From Plectranthus barbatus (taxonomy: Eukaryota; Streptophyta; Magnoliopsida; Lamiales; Lamiaceae), in the NCBI GenBank assembly GCA_026898455.1, contig JAPKLW010001547.1, positions 118,645-182,644 of the forward strand: DNA of 64,000 nucleotides, written 5' to 3'. The position numbers and the translations under genes are program-made. The notes beneath the pieces were generated by a model that saw only the letters and a program-made list of their open reading frames with translations, was not told the DNA's origin and did no database searches. Each line of letters starts with the position of its first letter. Positions within the stretch are counted from its first letter, which is position 1. Shown here piece by piece: positions 11,616 to 21,856 of the stretch.

Positions 11616-11987
11616 TCACTGCTGCACCGGCGGCGGACAGCGGTTACATCGTCCTCCTCCCCCCGGCGGTTTATAACGGTTGAGCGGATTGTTGGGAGAA
11701 TCTGGACGTAAACGACATCGTTCACACTTAGAAAAAATATTTTATATATAGAGAGAGAGAATGGATCTTGTAAAAAAATTCCTATTGTAAGAAAAAAGAA
11801 TAAATTTTTTTTCATTAGATTTAAATAAATCAATGGTTAATTTACCATATTCATGACGAAACTGCTTACTTGGATGGACGACGACATCTGTAGTCTCTGC
11901 AAGTTCTCTAGCTGTAGCAATTTCTGATGAAATAAGAAGATTCACAGCCAAGAAAAGACTTAGCAAAACCATCGATTTGGAACCCAT
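11616..11987 (-). CDS. Small predicted secreted Cys/Pro/Gly peptide (unrecognised)
   Basis: Two exons on the minus strand, 11987-11870 and 11701-11616 (118+86 nt = 67 residues plus stop). Exon 1 encodes a clear signal peptide (MGSKSMVLLSLFLAVNLLIS, ending near ATARELAET) of the kind seen on plant glycine-rich and small secreted proteins. The donor is CCAA|GTAAGC and the acceptor GTCCAG|ATTC; in this phase exon 2 reads NPLNRYKPPGGGGRCNRC followed by PPPVQQ and a stop. Mature peptide about 40 residues, with a Cys-Asn-Arg-Cys motif. A TATA-like AATAAATAG lies about 90 bases upstream on the minus strand. A diverged duplicate is at 32156-32897. I do not recognise the mature part; function unknown, extracellular location inferred from the signal peptide. 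The alternative exon-2 frame ending in GGEKADAEPKN cannot be joined in phase with these splice sites. Confidence 0.6.
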
Positions 11988-12200
11988 AGTTATTTCCTTA
12001 ATTTGAGTTATGATATTATATGGATGAGTTTTTTTTAAAATTTTTGGTTGAGAATCTTGATGCCATATGCTTCTCTATTTATTGAGAAATCTAGATGATA
12101 ACTGTGTTCATCCTATAATTAATTAATGGGGCAATGAGTAGGCCATGGTTTAGTTGGTTGTTGAAGGTATCTTTCGACAATATTAATACCCCCAATAAAT

Positions 12201-12337
12201 GAGAAGGTTAGGAAGATTTTATCCATTAACTCAACTCAAACCCATTTAATATACCCTAATTGAAATAGGTGAACCCATTTGAGTAGGATAAAATCCGCCT
12301 AAACCGTTTAGACGTGCCTAACGCAAGTTTTTGTCCT
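12201..12337. mobile_element. 137-bp insertion of a dispersed repeat, with target duplication
   Basis: Flanked by AATAAAT at 12194-12200 and 12338-12344. The paralogous position in block B (near 33059) has a single TAATAAATTAGTC, i.e. the empty site. Its content is the reverse complement of the repeat at 873-990. There are no obvious inverted ends. The 7-8 bp duplication would suit a hAT-related or similar DNA element, but the type is not settled. Confidence 0.7.
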
Positions 12338-12360
12338 AATAAATTAGTCCCATTCAGAAA

Positions 12361-12484
12361 TCCAATCAAATACGTTAACAAAGAAGGGTTTTTTATTATT
12401 TAAATAAGAACACATGAATATTCCCATAAAAACTCGAACTCATGAACCGATAAAATCCTTTAACCATTGCACCTCGAGCAAAGG
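12361..12484 (-). repeat. SINE-like element (tRNA-related)
   Basis: On the minus strand: CTCGAGGTGCAATGGTTAAAGG (box-A-like; split here only for reading) then GGTTCATGAGTTCGAG (box-B-like) and an AT-rich tail containing TTATTTAAATAATAAA. Its counterpart in block B is at 33235-33346, so the insertion predates the segmental duplication. Confidence 0.65.
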
Positions 12485-13939
12485 ACATTAACAAAGAAAA
12501 GTTGATAGTTGAAGGTGATCAAGTATAAGTTTTGATTATTAAGCCTATATTTTTTAGTTCTCAAACAAATTCAAGTGATTTTTATCTGGTTTCTTAAACA
12601 TGCAAGGCCAGGATTTAAAAAAAAAAAGTAAAACTCAACAGAGAAGATAAGTGATTCCAAAGCTAGTACTCCAATTTAAATCAGTGAAATATTAATAATT
12701 ATCTTAAATGAGTTTTCAAAAGATGTTTAGAGCTCGGTTAGACTGTAATTGGTTTTGCCAAATTGTAATGGCTTAGGATCGATAAAGAACTAGATAATTG
12801 AATTCGTAAATATTTATCCAAAAAAATAAATATTAGATAATAAGAGCGACTTGATTTAAGTGTCATAAATTACTAATAGTATGAGTTTGAAAGTAAAGGA
12901 ATTATGTATGATTTAATTTTGGAAATAATTCTTAATTTGAATATTTGATATGTTAAGTTCATGAGTTTAGGAATGCATTAAAAAATAATTTTTGTATTGA
13001 ATAATATAATTAAAAAATATAATAAAATGAATTATAAAATCAAAATAGTAAGAGAATTCATTATTATAATATTATTATTGATGTAATATCTTCTACGTTT
13101 TTTATTTTTTATAATATTATATTAATTGAATACATTTTAAAAGTATTATAAATATATTAATTAATATATTTCAAAATAATATATTAATTTTAATTTATTT
13201 TTATCTAATATTATAAATAATATTTAATAACAATAATATTTAATATCATTATAAAGAATATTGGAAGATTTTAAAAAATCAATTAATAAATTTATAATTA
13301 TAATATCATATGGAATATAAAAAATTGACTTTTAGAATGAATGTGAATGAAAGTTAAACCCACTATTTAGGTCGGGAATGTTGATTTGCAAATATGTAGG
13401 AATCATTTTCCTTCCCTTATTTTAATACTCTTAATCTAAATATTATATTTGGGAATCATTCTATTCTCTGATTATGAAACCTACTAACCAAACGTTCATA
13501 AATGTTTATTTAAAAATTTTGTACGGCCAAACTAACTTAGGGACCATTTAAAGTAAAAGTAATTAATTCAATAAACTCTATTTGAACAAACAAAACCTTA
13601 TTATATATTAATTGTATGCTAAAATGCTATTATTGTTTATATGAATAGACAAAACTTCAATTTATTTAAGACTTCACATAATAGGGGTGAATAAGGTTTG
13701 ATTAAAATTATAGTAGAAAATCGGCCATTTTGGCAAGATCAAATCGTATTTATAATATCATTCAAATTATATATTATATTAAATTATAATGTAGTTGTTG
13801 ATCATAAATCATAGTTAGGCAATATGCACAGCGGAAGTTTTGCATGTTTATACTCTCCAAGATGATGATTTTGGCACTCGCTCGAGTTCAGAAAATTGTT
13901 TGTTTAGCGAGCGATATATTAATTAGTCAAATTTTAGTA
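12485..13939. other. AT-rich part of segmental copy A and flank
   Basis: No gene. Fragments at 12665-12800 and 13550-13680 align to block B (33605-33840 and 33890-34050). The section 12840-13500 is very AT-rich and has no match that I could see. Confidence 0.6.
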
Positions 13940-14120
13940 CTCCCTCCATCCCTTTAGAGTAGTCCCTTTTTTTTTTGGCACGAAGATTAAGAGTTGTGAA
14001 TGTAGTGAAATTAATATTTTATTGGTGAGTGTGAAAAAGTTTGTCATTTTAGGAAAATTGGACTATTTTATGGGACAAACAAAAATGGAAAATGAGACTA
14101 CTTCAACGGGACAGAGAGAG
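13940..14120. mobile_element. Stowaway-like MITE
   Basis: Starts CTCCCTCCATCCCTTT and ends ACGGGACAGAGAGAG, flanked by TA on both sides (13938-13939, 14121-14122). These are the usual plant Stowaway/Tc1-mariner MITE ends and TA target. Length 181 bp. Confidence 0.85.
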
Positions 14121-15019
14121 TAATATACTCCAATATTTGAGGTTTTGGATTTTAAATTCAATGCATAAATTTAAATAAAGTTGTAAATGGCACAAAGGAT
14201 TTATAAAGGTTCGGACAAAACCGCCCTACGTTCTCTGTTTAGACGCGTAGTCTGGGGATTACAAAATTGTCGATGCATCCACCAGTCCGTTAGCTCACTT
14301 GTCAAGTCCTTCCCTCCTTTGCATATTCAGATCTGAAGTGTGGGCGCACCACTCAACCTCCAGCTAGTCATGGGAGTTTGTGTTTTTCCCGAGAACGTCA
14401 ACTTGCAGTATACACTCGTGATAGTTACCACCGGAGTAATGAAAACTTCTAGATGTTTCTTACATAGAAAGTAAGAAAAGTGAAGTAAAAGCTCTTGCTA
14501 GATGCACAAAACCTCATGTCCAAAAATAGAACATGGAAAGTTGATCAAACAACCTAAAAGCTTCCGATTGCTCGAGTGTTGATTTCAGTGCTTTCGAGAG
14601 AGATCGGTAGAAATGATAGGAAGTTGATTGGCAAAAAAATAACATTCTTTGATGGATTGCAACCTTTATTCACAGGCGCTCCTTGGAATGTTTGAAAATG
14701 GAGCCGTTGTGAGACAAAAGGAACACGTTCAATCGCGGTCTCACTTTTCTTGACTTGCACTATCTTTTTGTCAGAGAAGGTAGACTTCGTAGCTTTGGTC
14801 AGTACTGATGTTAGCCAATTCGAGGAATGTCTGCTGGTAGATTCCTTGGACGAACACAGATTTTAAGATCTCTTTTCTTAAAGTCTGGACTTGTAAGGTT
14901 TTCATTTGTCTTGACTTGCTTGTGTGTCTTCTTATTGGTTGGGTATCGTCTTGCTGGTGATATTTATTTATAAGCTCATTGTCGATGAATCAGCAGTCGA
15001 TGATGACAATAAGCTTCCT
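14121..15019. other. Intergenic stretch of higher GC, possible degraded retroelement
   Basis: From about 14200 to 15000 the base composition is more even than its neighbours and includes phrases such as GGTTCGGACAAAACCGCCC. Composition and lack of frames suggest an old LTR or retroelement fragment, but I found neither ends nor domains. Confidence 0.35.
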
Positions 15020-15602
15020 CCAAAGTAAAAGTAGAAAATTCAATAAACTTTGTTTAAACAAATAAAACTTTATTATAGATTAACACAAATGTCCACCTAT
15101 CCAAAGTGGATATGTGTTAATGTATTCACAAAACATCGGTGCTAATAATAATTAAAGTAAACTTTATTACCAATATTATATTGTCACATCAGTTGTAAAC
15201 ACATTAACACTTACAAACAGTAGATAGGTGAATATATATATATATATATATATAGTAGTAATTATATGATAACACCTCTTTAAATAATAACATAATAACT
15301 ATAAAATGCACCTGTTCAGAACTGAAAATGCATTAAATAGTGGAAAAAAAATGCACCCCGCGCAGGTGCATATTTTGTATAGGATTGATGCATTTTTAAA
15401 ATGCACCAAATCCACGTATAAAATGTTATTGTATTTAGATTTTTATAAAAGATGCACCAATTCCGCATATAAAATAGTCAGTGCATCAATTATACAGCAA
15501 AGCTGATGCATTTCTTAGCATTTGCTTATGCATTTTTCAGCAATAACAAATGTATTTCCTAATTAACATGTTAGCATATGAAAATAGGTTAGTATATGAT
15601 CA

Positions 15603-15661
<59 letters not shown>

Positions 15662-15830
15662 GATATACTAAAATATTTGTATTGATTATATAGTAACGAT
15701 GGAAATCCAATTTCAATAATTTAACTAAGGTAATTGGGTTTAATTAATTAAAAGAGTTATGGGCTAAATTGATAAATCATGATTTGGAGATATATACATC
15801 AAGAAAATAATTAGTTTATCTCTTTAGATA
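15020..15830. repeat. Partial third copy of the duplicated block
   Basis: 15125-15195 matches 10455-10545 (AATGTATTCACAAAACATCGG and onward), and 15690-15790 matches the 5' end of the solo LTR at 10591 (GATGGAAATCC..TTCAATAATTTAACTAAG). Between them sits unrelated DNA rich in ATGCATTTT/TGCACCAA motifs (15300-15540), with (TA)n runs at 15234-15254 and 15610-15656. The copy breaks off near 15830. Confidence 0.65.
15610..15656. repeat. TA microsatellite
   Basis: About 23 uninterrupted TA units; similar shorter runs are at 15234-15254 and 16339-16375. Confidence 0.9.
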
Positions 15831-16031
15831 GATTAATATTGCACTCACATCATATCTGGGAATTTAATTATTGTAATATTAAACTTGATGTTATAATTTT
15901 AGGTAAATAATATGAATATTTAAAATGTGTAAACCATAAAATATGATAACACATATAATTAAACATATAGTGCCTGTCATATTATATTGACATATATTTA
16001 CTTTTAATTAATTTGTAAATTTTATTTTATA

Positions 16032-16336
16032 TTAGCTTTTACACTACTGAATATTCGCGTTTTTACGACGGAAAAATCCATCACGAATCTGTTGCAAACT
16101 GCTATTTTGTGACGGATTTTGTCCGTCGTAAAAAAATTTGTGACCAAAAAAATAATCAGTCGCAAATTAATTTCCTTCAAAAAATAAATTTTAAGTTTTT
16201 TTAACCAGTTTTGAAGTGGCCGGTCCAACCATAAATTTGGTGGTTCGCGACCAAGAGGATTCGAACTCAGCACCTCCTACAAGCATGTTGCACGCATTAC
16301 TGCTGAACTAAACACAAATCTCATTCAATATACGTA

Positions 16337-16381
<45 letters not shown>

Positions 16382-16560
16382 AAGAATTTTGCGACGATAT
16401 TTTCTATCGTTAAATTTTGCGACGGAGAATCTCGTTGCAATTTCATCGTTAGTCTGTCGCCAATTCCCAAACCATTTTTTATTGCAAATTCGTCGTAAAT
16501 TTTCAATTTTTTTATGGTGTTATTTGATACAATGTTTTTACATTATTTGTTTTCTTTTAA
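16032..16560 (+). mobile_element. CACTA (En/Spm-like) transposon fragment
   Basis: Begins CACTACTGAATATTCGCG, the CACTA-type terminus, then carries many subterminal copies of the hexamer-like unit GACGGA/GCGACGG in both orientations (for example 16066, 16116, 16127, 16393, 16418). Such clustered motifs are where these transposases bind. The opposite terminus (..TAGTG) is not found within a few hundred bases, so this is a truncated or rearranged copy. A (TA)n run at 16339-16375 interrupts it. No transposase frame. Confidence 0.55.
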
Positions 16561-16599
16561 TGATAAAATGGGGCACGTTTTTTAAATAGTGCATGAGAC

Positions 16600-18087
16600 A
16601 GGGGCGTATTTACACACTGAGCCGTACCCCCAAATTTATTTTTTCTTTATTATATATATGTATTTTTTATTATTTATACATATTTTTACATATTATTTGT
16701 AGATATTTTCACATAATGTATCCCCATTTTAATTTTATTTATATATTGTATCCACAATTATAAATTTTTGGATCCGCCACTGGCATGAGAGGGTCTTGAT
16801 GTGACTTAAAAATATAACTAATTGATCACAAACAAAGTGAATAACTATTGACACTCATAATTTGTGACTTGTATATTATTTTCTTGATATAGATTTCATT
16901 ATCTTTTATTGTGTCAAAAGTTTTCAATATTTTATTATTGAAAAATTTTAAATTTTCAACATTATACTTATCTTTGGCTCCCTCTTTTCAAAAATAGCTC
17001 CTGCAAAAGATGAATCATAAAGATTATTTATTACACATTAGATACATATTAACTATAGTCATTTGTGCATTCTTTATACATATTTAACTTGGATCTCAAA
17101 ATGCATAAAATGTAATTTGATTTACTACTCTCATATATGTTAAAATTTTATACACTCAATTTCTCTCGTTAATTCTTTAATGTTTTCAATCAGATAAGGA
17201 TATTATGATGATGACCCTTGTTCTTTATTAATAACATTTATGATGTTTAGACAATCCTCTCAACAATGTCGGCTTTTATATGATATTGGTTGATCATCGA
17301 TGATACCTCATATTGGTTCGTTCAAACATCATACCATTTTCGTTTGTATGAGTTCAAGTTTTCTATCCAAAATAATTTCACTATTTGTGTTTTCAAGTAC
17401 AAAACACTTGTATCGTCTTTAATTATTATAATATTATCATTAAATTTCATTTCTTCTACTTTCAACTTCATTTATTCATTGTCAATCAATTCCTTCATTC
17501 AACTAATCCCTTCATTGATTTTACATTTTCAAAATACTTTATTTAACATTGAAATAAAAGTTCTTCATTCACACGTCGCAATAAAAGAAACATTTATATT
17601 CCTCTGGGGTACATTATAGTGATTTTTCTAATAAATATTTTTATAGCATGTACTTTAATCAATTATCTTTAAATCGAAGTATGGACCAACAATTTAATTC
17701 TGGAATCAACATCCAAACTTCTTCCACGTGTTTACTGCAAGATAATCTATCACATTTTTAATTTATTCTAGCTTTATTTCATTTACACTATAATTTGACC
17801 TCTTAAAATAATCTATCATTTTATTTATTTTAAAATTATTTTGATATTATAATATTTTTAATCTGTCATTCACTATATAACTTTATATTTTAAATTTTAA
17901 TCTGTTTTATACTTATAGTGTGATGCCCTAATACTAATTTTTATTTTATTTCATCATACACTCCCTTTATTTTATTTGATCATCATACACTCTAAGATAA
18001 CATTATAACAATATTTCTCATTTAATTTGATCGCACATTATAATGAGAAATTCTAATACTATTTTTGGGATTTTTTAAACTTATATC
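16600..18087. other. AT-rich intergenic DNA with a repeat related to 22.6-23.1 kb
   Basis: About 17000-17480 resembles 22640-23090 in order (ATTTGATTTACTACTCTCA / CTTGATTTGCTACTCTCAA; TTAATTCTTTAATGTTTTCAAT / TCAACTCTTTAACATCTTCAAT). Both are diverged and have no convincing frame. The reading frame 17290-17619 is probably chance. Confidence 0.45.
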
Positions 18088-18092
18088 ACATT

Positions 18093-19491
18093 TGTTAGAA
18101 ATTGAGTTTCAGTTTCACTCCTAATTTTATTTTTGATATGTCAAAACTTACTTTAGTACTAAGTTTCAAGAGTCTTTAAATGTAATCCTTGTATAAGATT
18201 GATTGAGTTGTAATAGACTAGAAACTTAGATACTGAAAACCGAGCAGAGTTATTAGAAAATGAGTTTTTGATGATGAAATACAAGAAGACAAAAGCTCTA
18301 TTTAACAAGAGCCAAGTTTGTGTGTTTGAAGAGAAGATTCCAAGAAGCTAGAAATTCCGTGAAACTTAGTAAGGCCAGAAACTTAGGTCTGGAAACTAAG
18401 TTTTCCAAAGTACGATGAAAACTGAAACTGAGTTTGGAATGTCAGTTTTCAGTCTCAACATTCAAGAGCATGTGAAACACAAGCGTTCGAAGTCAGACTC
18501 GAGACATCTTAATGTTAAGTCTAAAAGTCAGTTCGAGGAAGCTCAAACTTAGGTTCCTCTGACTGAAACTTAGTATGAACAAGAGTAGGTGTAAAAAGTG
18601 AAAAGCAGACGACAGAAGTAGAGCAGAGCAAGAAGAATGGTTGTGATTGGACGACTCAATCTTTGCCTCTAACGGCTGGATCTCCTTAGTCTAACGGGAA
18701 GAATTCAAATTGTTGTCCGAGGTCACCTATAAATAGCTCGACAACTCAGCAAAATCATCATTAAAAATTCTATAAAAAGCTAAGCCGACACTCTGCTCAA
18801 CTTTCGACTCAAACTCTCTGAAATTTCGTGTGTTTCTACCACGAGACTTAAGTTTCTAACTTAAGTTATTCATCTGTGCATCTGTCTAAGTGCACGAGGT
18901 TGAAGCTATTTCTTTGGTGAATATAACTTTCCTTAGTTATATTCATAGCAGTCAGTTCCTAGTTTGAGAATCTGATTCTGACGGGTCTAGCCAACCGTAC
19001 TGAGTTCTGGGAAAAACGAGAAAACATCCTACTATCCAGGAAGAAGGTTGCGGGGTGCATCCTCACTTCAACCTGAAGAATCAGGATTAATTACAAAGAT
19101 TTTCTAGGTGAGTGACGACAACAAACTGAAGGACGGAGGTTTCCAACGGGGTTTTCCATAGATCATGAGAAGGCTTGTAGAACTGAAACTTAGTGGATTC
19201 ACGATTAACTTCGGAAGAGTGAACATATGACTTTGATTCCGAACCACTACAAATATTCTGTCTTTTTTTACTCACCTTATTTAAGTTTCTGCAATCTAAG
19301 TTTCCATACTTACTTTGAAACCTTCAATACTCAACTAAGCATCAAAGTGTATAACCTGAGACTTACTTAACATCTTGCTGAGCTTAAACTAGTTTCTTAT
19401 ACTGAAAACTGAGTCAAGTCAGTTTTCATAATCAAGTGCAAGATTTTAAACTTACGCTGCATATTTCATTACTCTGATTTTTGAACCAACA
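18093..19491 (+). mobile_element. Solo LTR, 1.4 kb, with perfect target duplication
   Basis: Runs from TGTTAGAAATTGAGTTTC to TTTTGAACCAACA (TG...CA, TGTT/AACA ends). Flanked by ACATT at 18088-18092 and 19492-19496. It has a TATA motif CTATAAATAG at about 18727 and CAAACTTAG/AAACTTAG-type words repeated along it. No gag/pol or second LTR is adjacent, so this is the remnant of recombination between two LTRs. The length and sequence type suggest a Ty1/copia family with large LTRs, but the family is inferred. Confidence 0.88.
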
Positions 19492-19496
19492 ACATT

Positions 19497-20064
19497 ATAT
19501 TTCTTAAGATTTGTGACATTCTTAATTATTATTTTAAAATTTTTACTTATATTTTGACATCCTACTATTTTTTTTTCTCGTTTTATTCATTTTTACTATT
19601 ATTTTTTATATTTACTTTATTGTATATATTTTTTATATTGTAGTGTAAATTCATATACTATTTCACATTTTATCTAATAACTGCCCAAATAAAAATTATT
19701 TTATAGTAGATTAAGAAGCAATTAGTTGAAAATAATATATCTTATATTTTTACCACATTCTATGTATTTTATTTTAAATAATTATGAAACTTTGCATTAT
19801 TTAAATTTTAAATGAGACCAAATTTTGGTCAATTTAACTTTCAGGACATAACAAATCTTATACATTTATCAGGTTCTTAATTTAAAAATTTATGAAATTA
19901 AATAATTTGTAAAATTCAAGTATTTTAAGGTGATTAGTTCAAATAATTATTAAAAATTAATTTGATTTGGCATTGAAGAATTAGTATTTTTGCCAGATAT
20001 ATAACAAAGTACTATTAAATTAATTCATACATAAATTAACTAAAATAATAGTTTGTTTTTATAA
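19497..20064. other. AT-rich spacer between two solo LTRs
   Basis: Nothing recognisable; very AT-rich. Confidence 0.6.
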
Positions 20065-20069
20065 ATAAT

Positions 20070-21647
20070 TGATAAACACTCATTTTGTGCATTTTGCTGA
20101 TGTGAATTCGCTAACTATTTGCCTTAGATTAGATCATTACGTGGTATTTTTGTGCCATATTTAGATCATTTGAGAAAATATTACGTTTGGTTTGGTTTTG
20201 GGTTGTTTATGCACGTTTCACGCACAATTGAGCTGTTTACAGGATATGACTGAGTACCATGGAGCCAATCGACGTTCGTTTGCATCAGGAAGAGGAAGAA
20301 GTGAGAAAAGACCGAACCCAAATACTTTTAGGCCAAAATTCAGTGGAAACCCGTACCGAAAGTTGTTGATGTTCAAAGAAGCAGTCACAGATTTCTCCAC
20401 ATATGGAATTCGAGCTAATAGAGCATGGCAATAGATATATTTTTGAGTTAGCTTTCCGATGCAACTGGAATCGGGTCAATCGAAATTTGGGAGCAAAAGT
20501 TATAGCTAAAACCGTGAGACTGAGCAGAAGGGGCGAGGTTCGTGACAGGAACGGCGATCCAAATACATAAACGGTCGTCGCCATGAATTCCGGTCGCCGA
20601 TCGTGCAAATTCCACACATTTTAGCACGGCGCAGAGATGGCGACCCGGGCACACGATTGGCGATCGCCATCGTCGCTTTTTGGGTCGCCGATCGTGACTT
20701 TTTGGGCGGAAATTGATCCATATCTTTTTGGGTTTGAAGAAGATAAGTATAAATAGAGGCTTCCAAGACTCAAAAAATCGACCCTTCCTCATTATTTTAG
20801 AGTTTTTAGAGTTGGAGAAAGCCAGAGCGGAGCAGAATCTGAAGAACAAAGATTGAAGACTTGGGATTGAAGACCTCGGGTTTTGGTTTCCATGTTTTTC
20901 GGTTTAATGACTCTTTACTTCTTTGTTTTTATGGAATTTAGCATGATTGTCTAAATCCATTTGTGGATTCTAGGGTTTTGAAACTTGTTGAATAATTATT
21001 ATGTCGTTTATATGATTTGATTTTCCCTTTTCATTGATGCTTTAATTATATCTGAGCTTTTCTTTAATTACGAGACATTGATTGTAATTCGAATTGGTAG
21101 TTTTTGAACCGAGAGGTCTAGATTATCGATTAAGACCCAGAATAATTAGATTTGATCAATCAAATGTCCGAGAGGAATTCGAGTTATTAAAGGGTTTTAA
21201 GATTTTAGGTTTTAATCAAGAGTATAATTCCTTCTGCGCGTCCGAGAGGAGTCATTAGGATTTTTATTTCCATGTTATGGTTTAGAGTTCGAGAGAATCG
21301 CCTGATAACATATTCGTGATTAACCCATGTGTTTGGAAATTAAATTGGAATTGGATTGAGTAAACTGTTTGCATAATTATTTATCATAGTGGATTGCCCT
21401 GAAATTCTATTTTCTCCATATTTTCTAAACCCTTTTCTTTTACTTGTCTTTTTAAATATTGGGTTTCAATATTGCCTAGCTTAAATAAACAAAACTCTTT
21501 ATTCGGTTCGTCTAGATAATAATAAAATAGCTACGTTTTAGTGCTTGAGTGTACTTCGAACCTGCAATCCTTGAGTTCGATAATATATTACTTGCCTCTA
21601 TAATGGTATGTACACTTGCAGAATACGTGTTGTAAAATACGCTATCA
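20070..21647 (+). mobile_element. Solo LTR, 1.58 kb, with perfect target duplication
   Basis: Runs from TGATAAACACTCATTTTGTG to TAAAATACGCTATCA, flanked by ATAAT at 20065-20069 and 21648-21652. A TATA box (TATAAATAG) is at about 20749, followed by an R/U5-like region. There are no internal genes. The ends look like those of Ty3/gypsy elements with long LTRs; the lineage is not proven. Small reading frames over 20192-20849 lie inside this LTR and are not genes. Confidence 0.88.
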
Positions 21648-21779
21648 ATAATGAAATTAGTATTCTATTAAGGAATTTCTAAAAAATCAAATTTATAACA
21701 TATTATTACCATTTATAGTTTTATGCATTAAAATACAATCAAGTTCTAATAGATTTTTACATATGAAAGTTTTTAATTT

Positions 21780-21856
21780 ATTAATAGTTTAATTAATGAA
21801 CAATTAACTTAACTATATATTTCCATATTTGTAATCTGGTTTTATTTTAATATATA
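21780..21856 (-). mobile_element. Helitron 5' end (truncated)
   Basis: On the minus strand it reads TATATATTAAAATAAAACCAG and onward, like the 5' ends at 27000-27020, 29420-29481 and 44190-44225 (TATTAAAACAAAA...). It abuts directly on the CTAG 3' terminus of another Helitron at 21857. The rest of this element would lie at lower coordinates and was not recovered. Confidence 0.5.

Larger units (their letters stand above)
10500..13690. repeat. Segmental duplication, copy A
   Basis: Matches block B (about 29490-34070) in order and orientation. Both blocks share an LTR, a spacer (AAGATTTCCATA...), the small secreted-peptide gene, its upstream region (GTTGGTTGTTGAAGGTATCTTTCGACAAT), a SINE, the stretch AGTACTCCAATTTAAATCAG, and the terminal segment with AACCTTATTATATATTAATTG. 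Copy-specific insertions distinguish them: A has the 137-bp insert at 12201; B has two MITEs, a 1.74-kb inverted-repeat element and a 117-bp tandem duplication. Identity in the best stretches looks like 80-90% by eye. The ends are approximate. Confidence 0.85.

Noticed and set aside
16203..16315. Possible tRNA gene (GATTCGAAC motif)
   Set aside because: No cloverleaf can be drawn around the T-loop-like motif; it lies inside CACTA-related repeat DNA.
20192..20849. Overlapping frames on both strands suggesting a gene
   Set aside because: They fall wholly inside a solo LTR with clear ends and target duplication; no domain is recognised.
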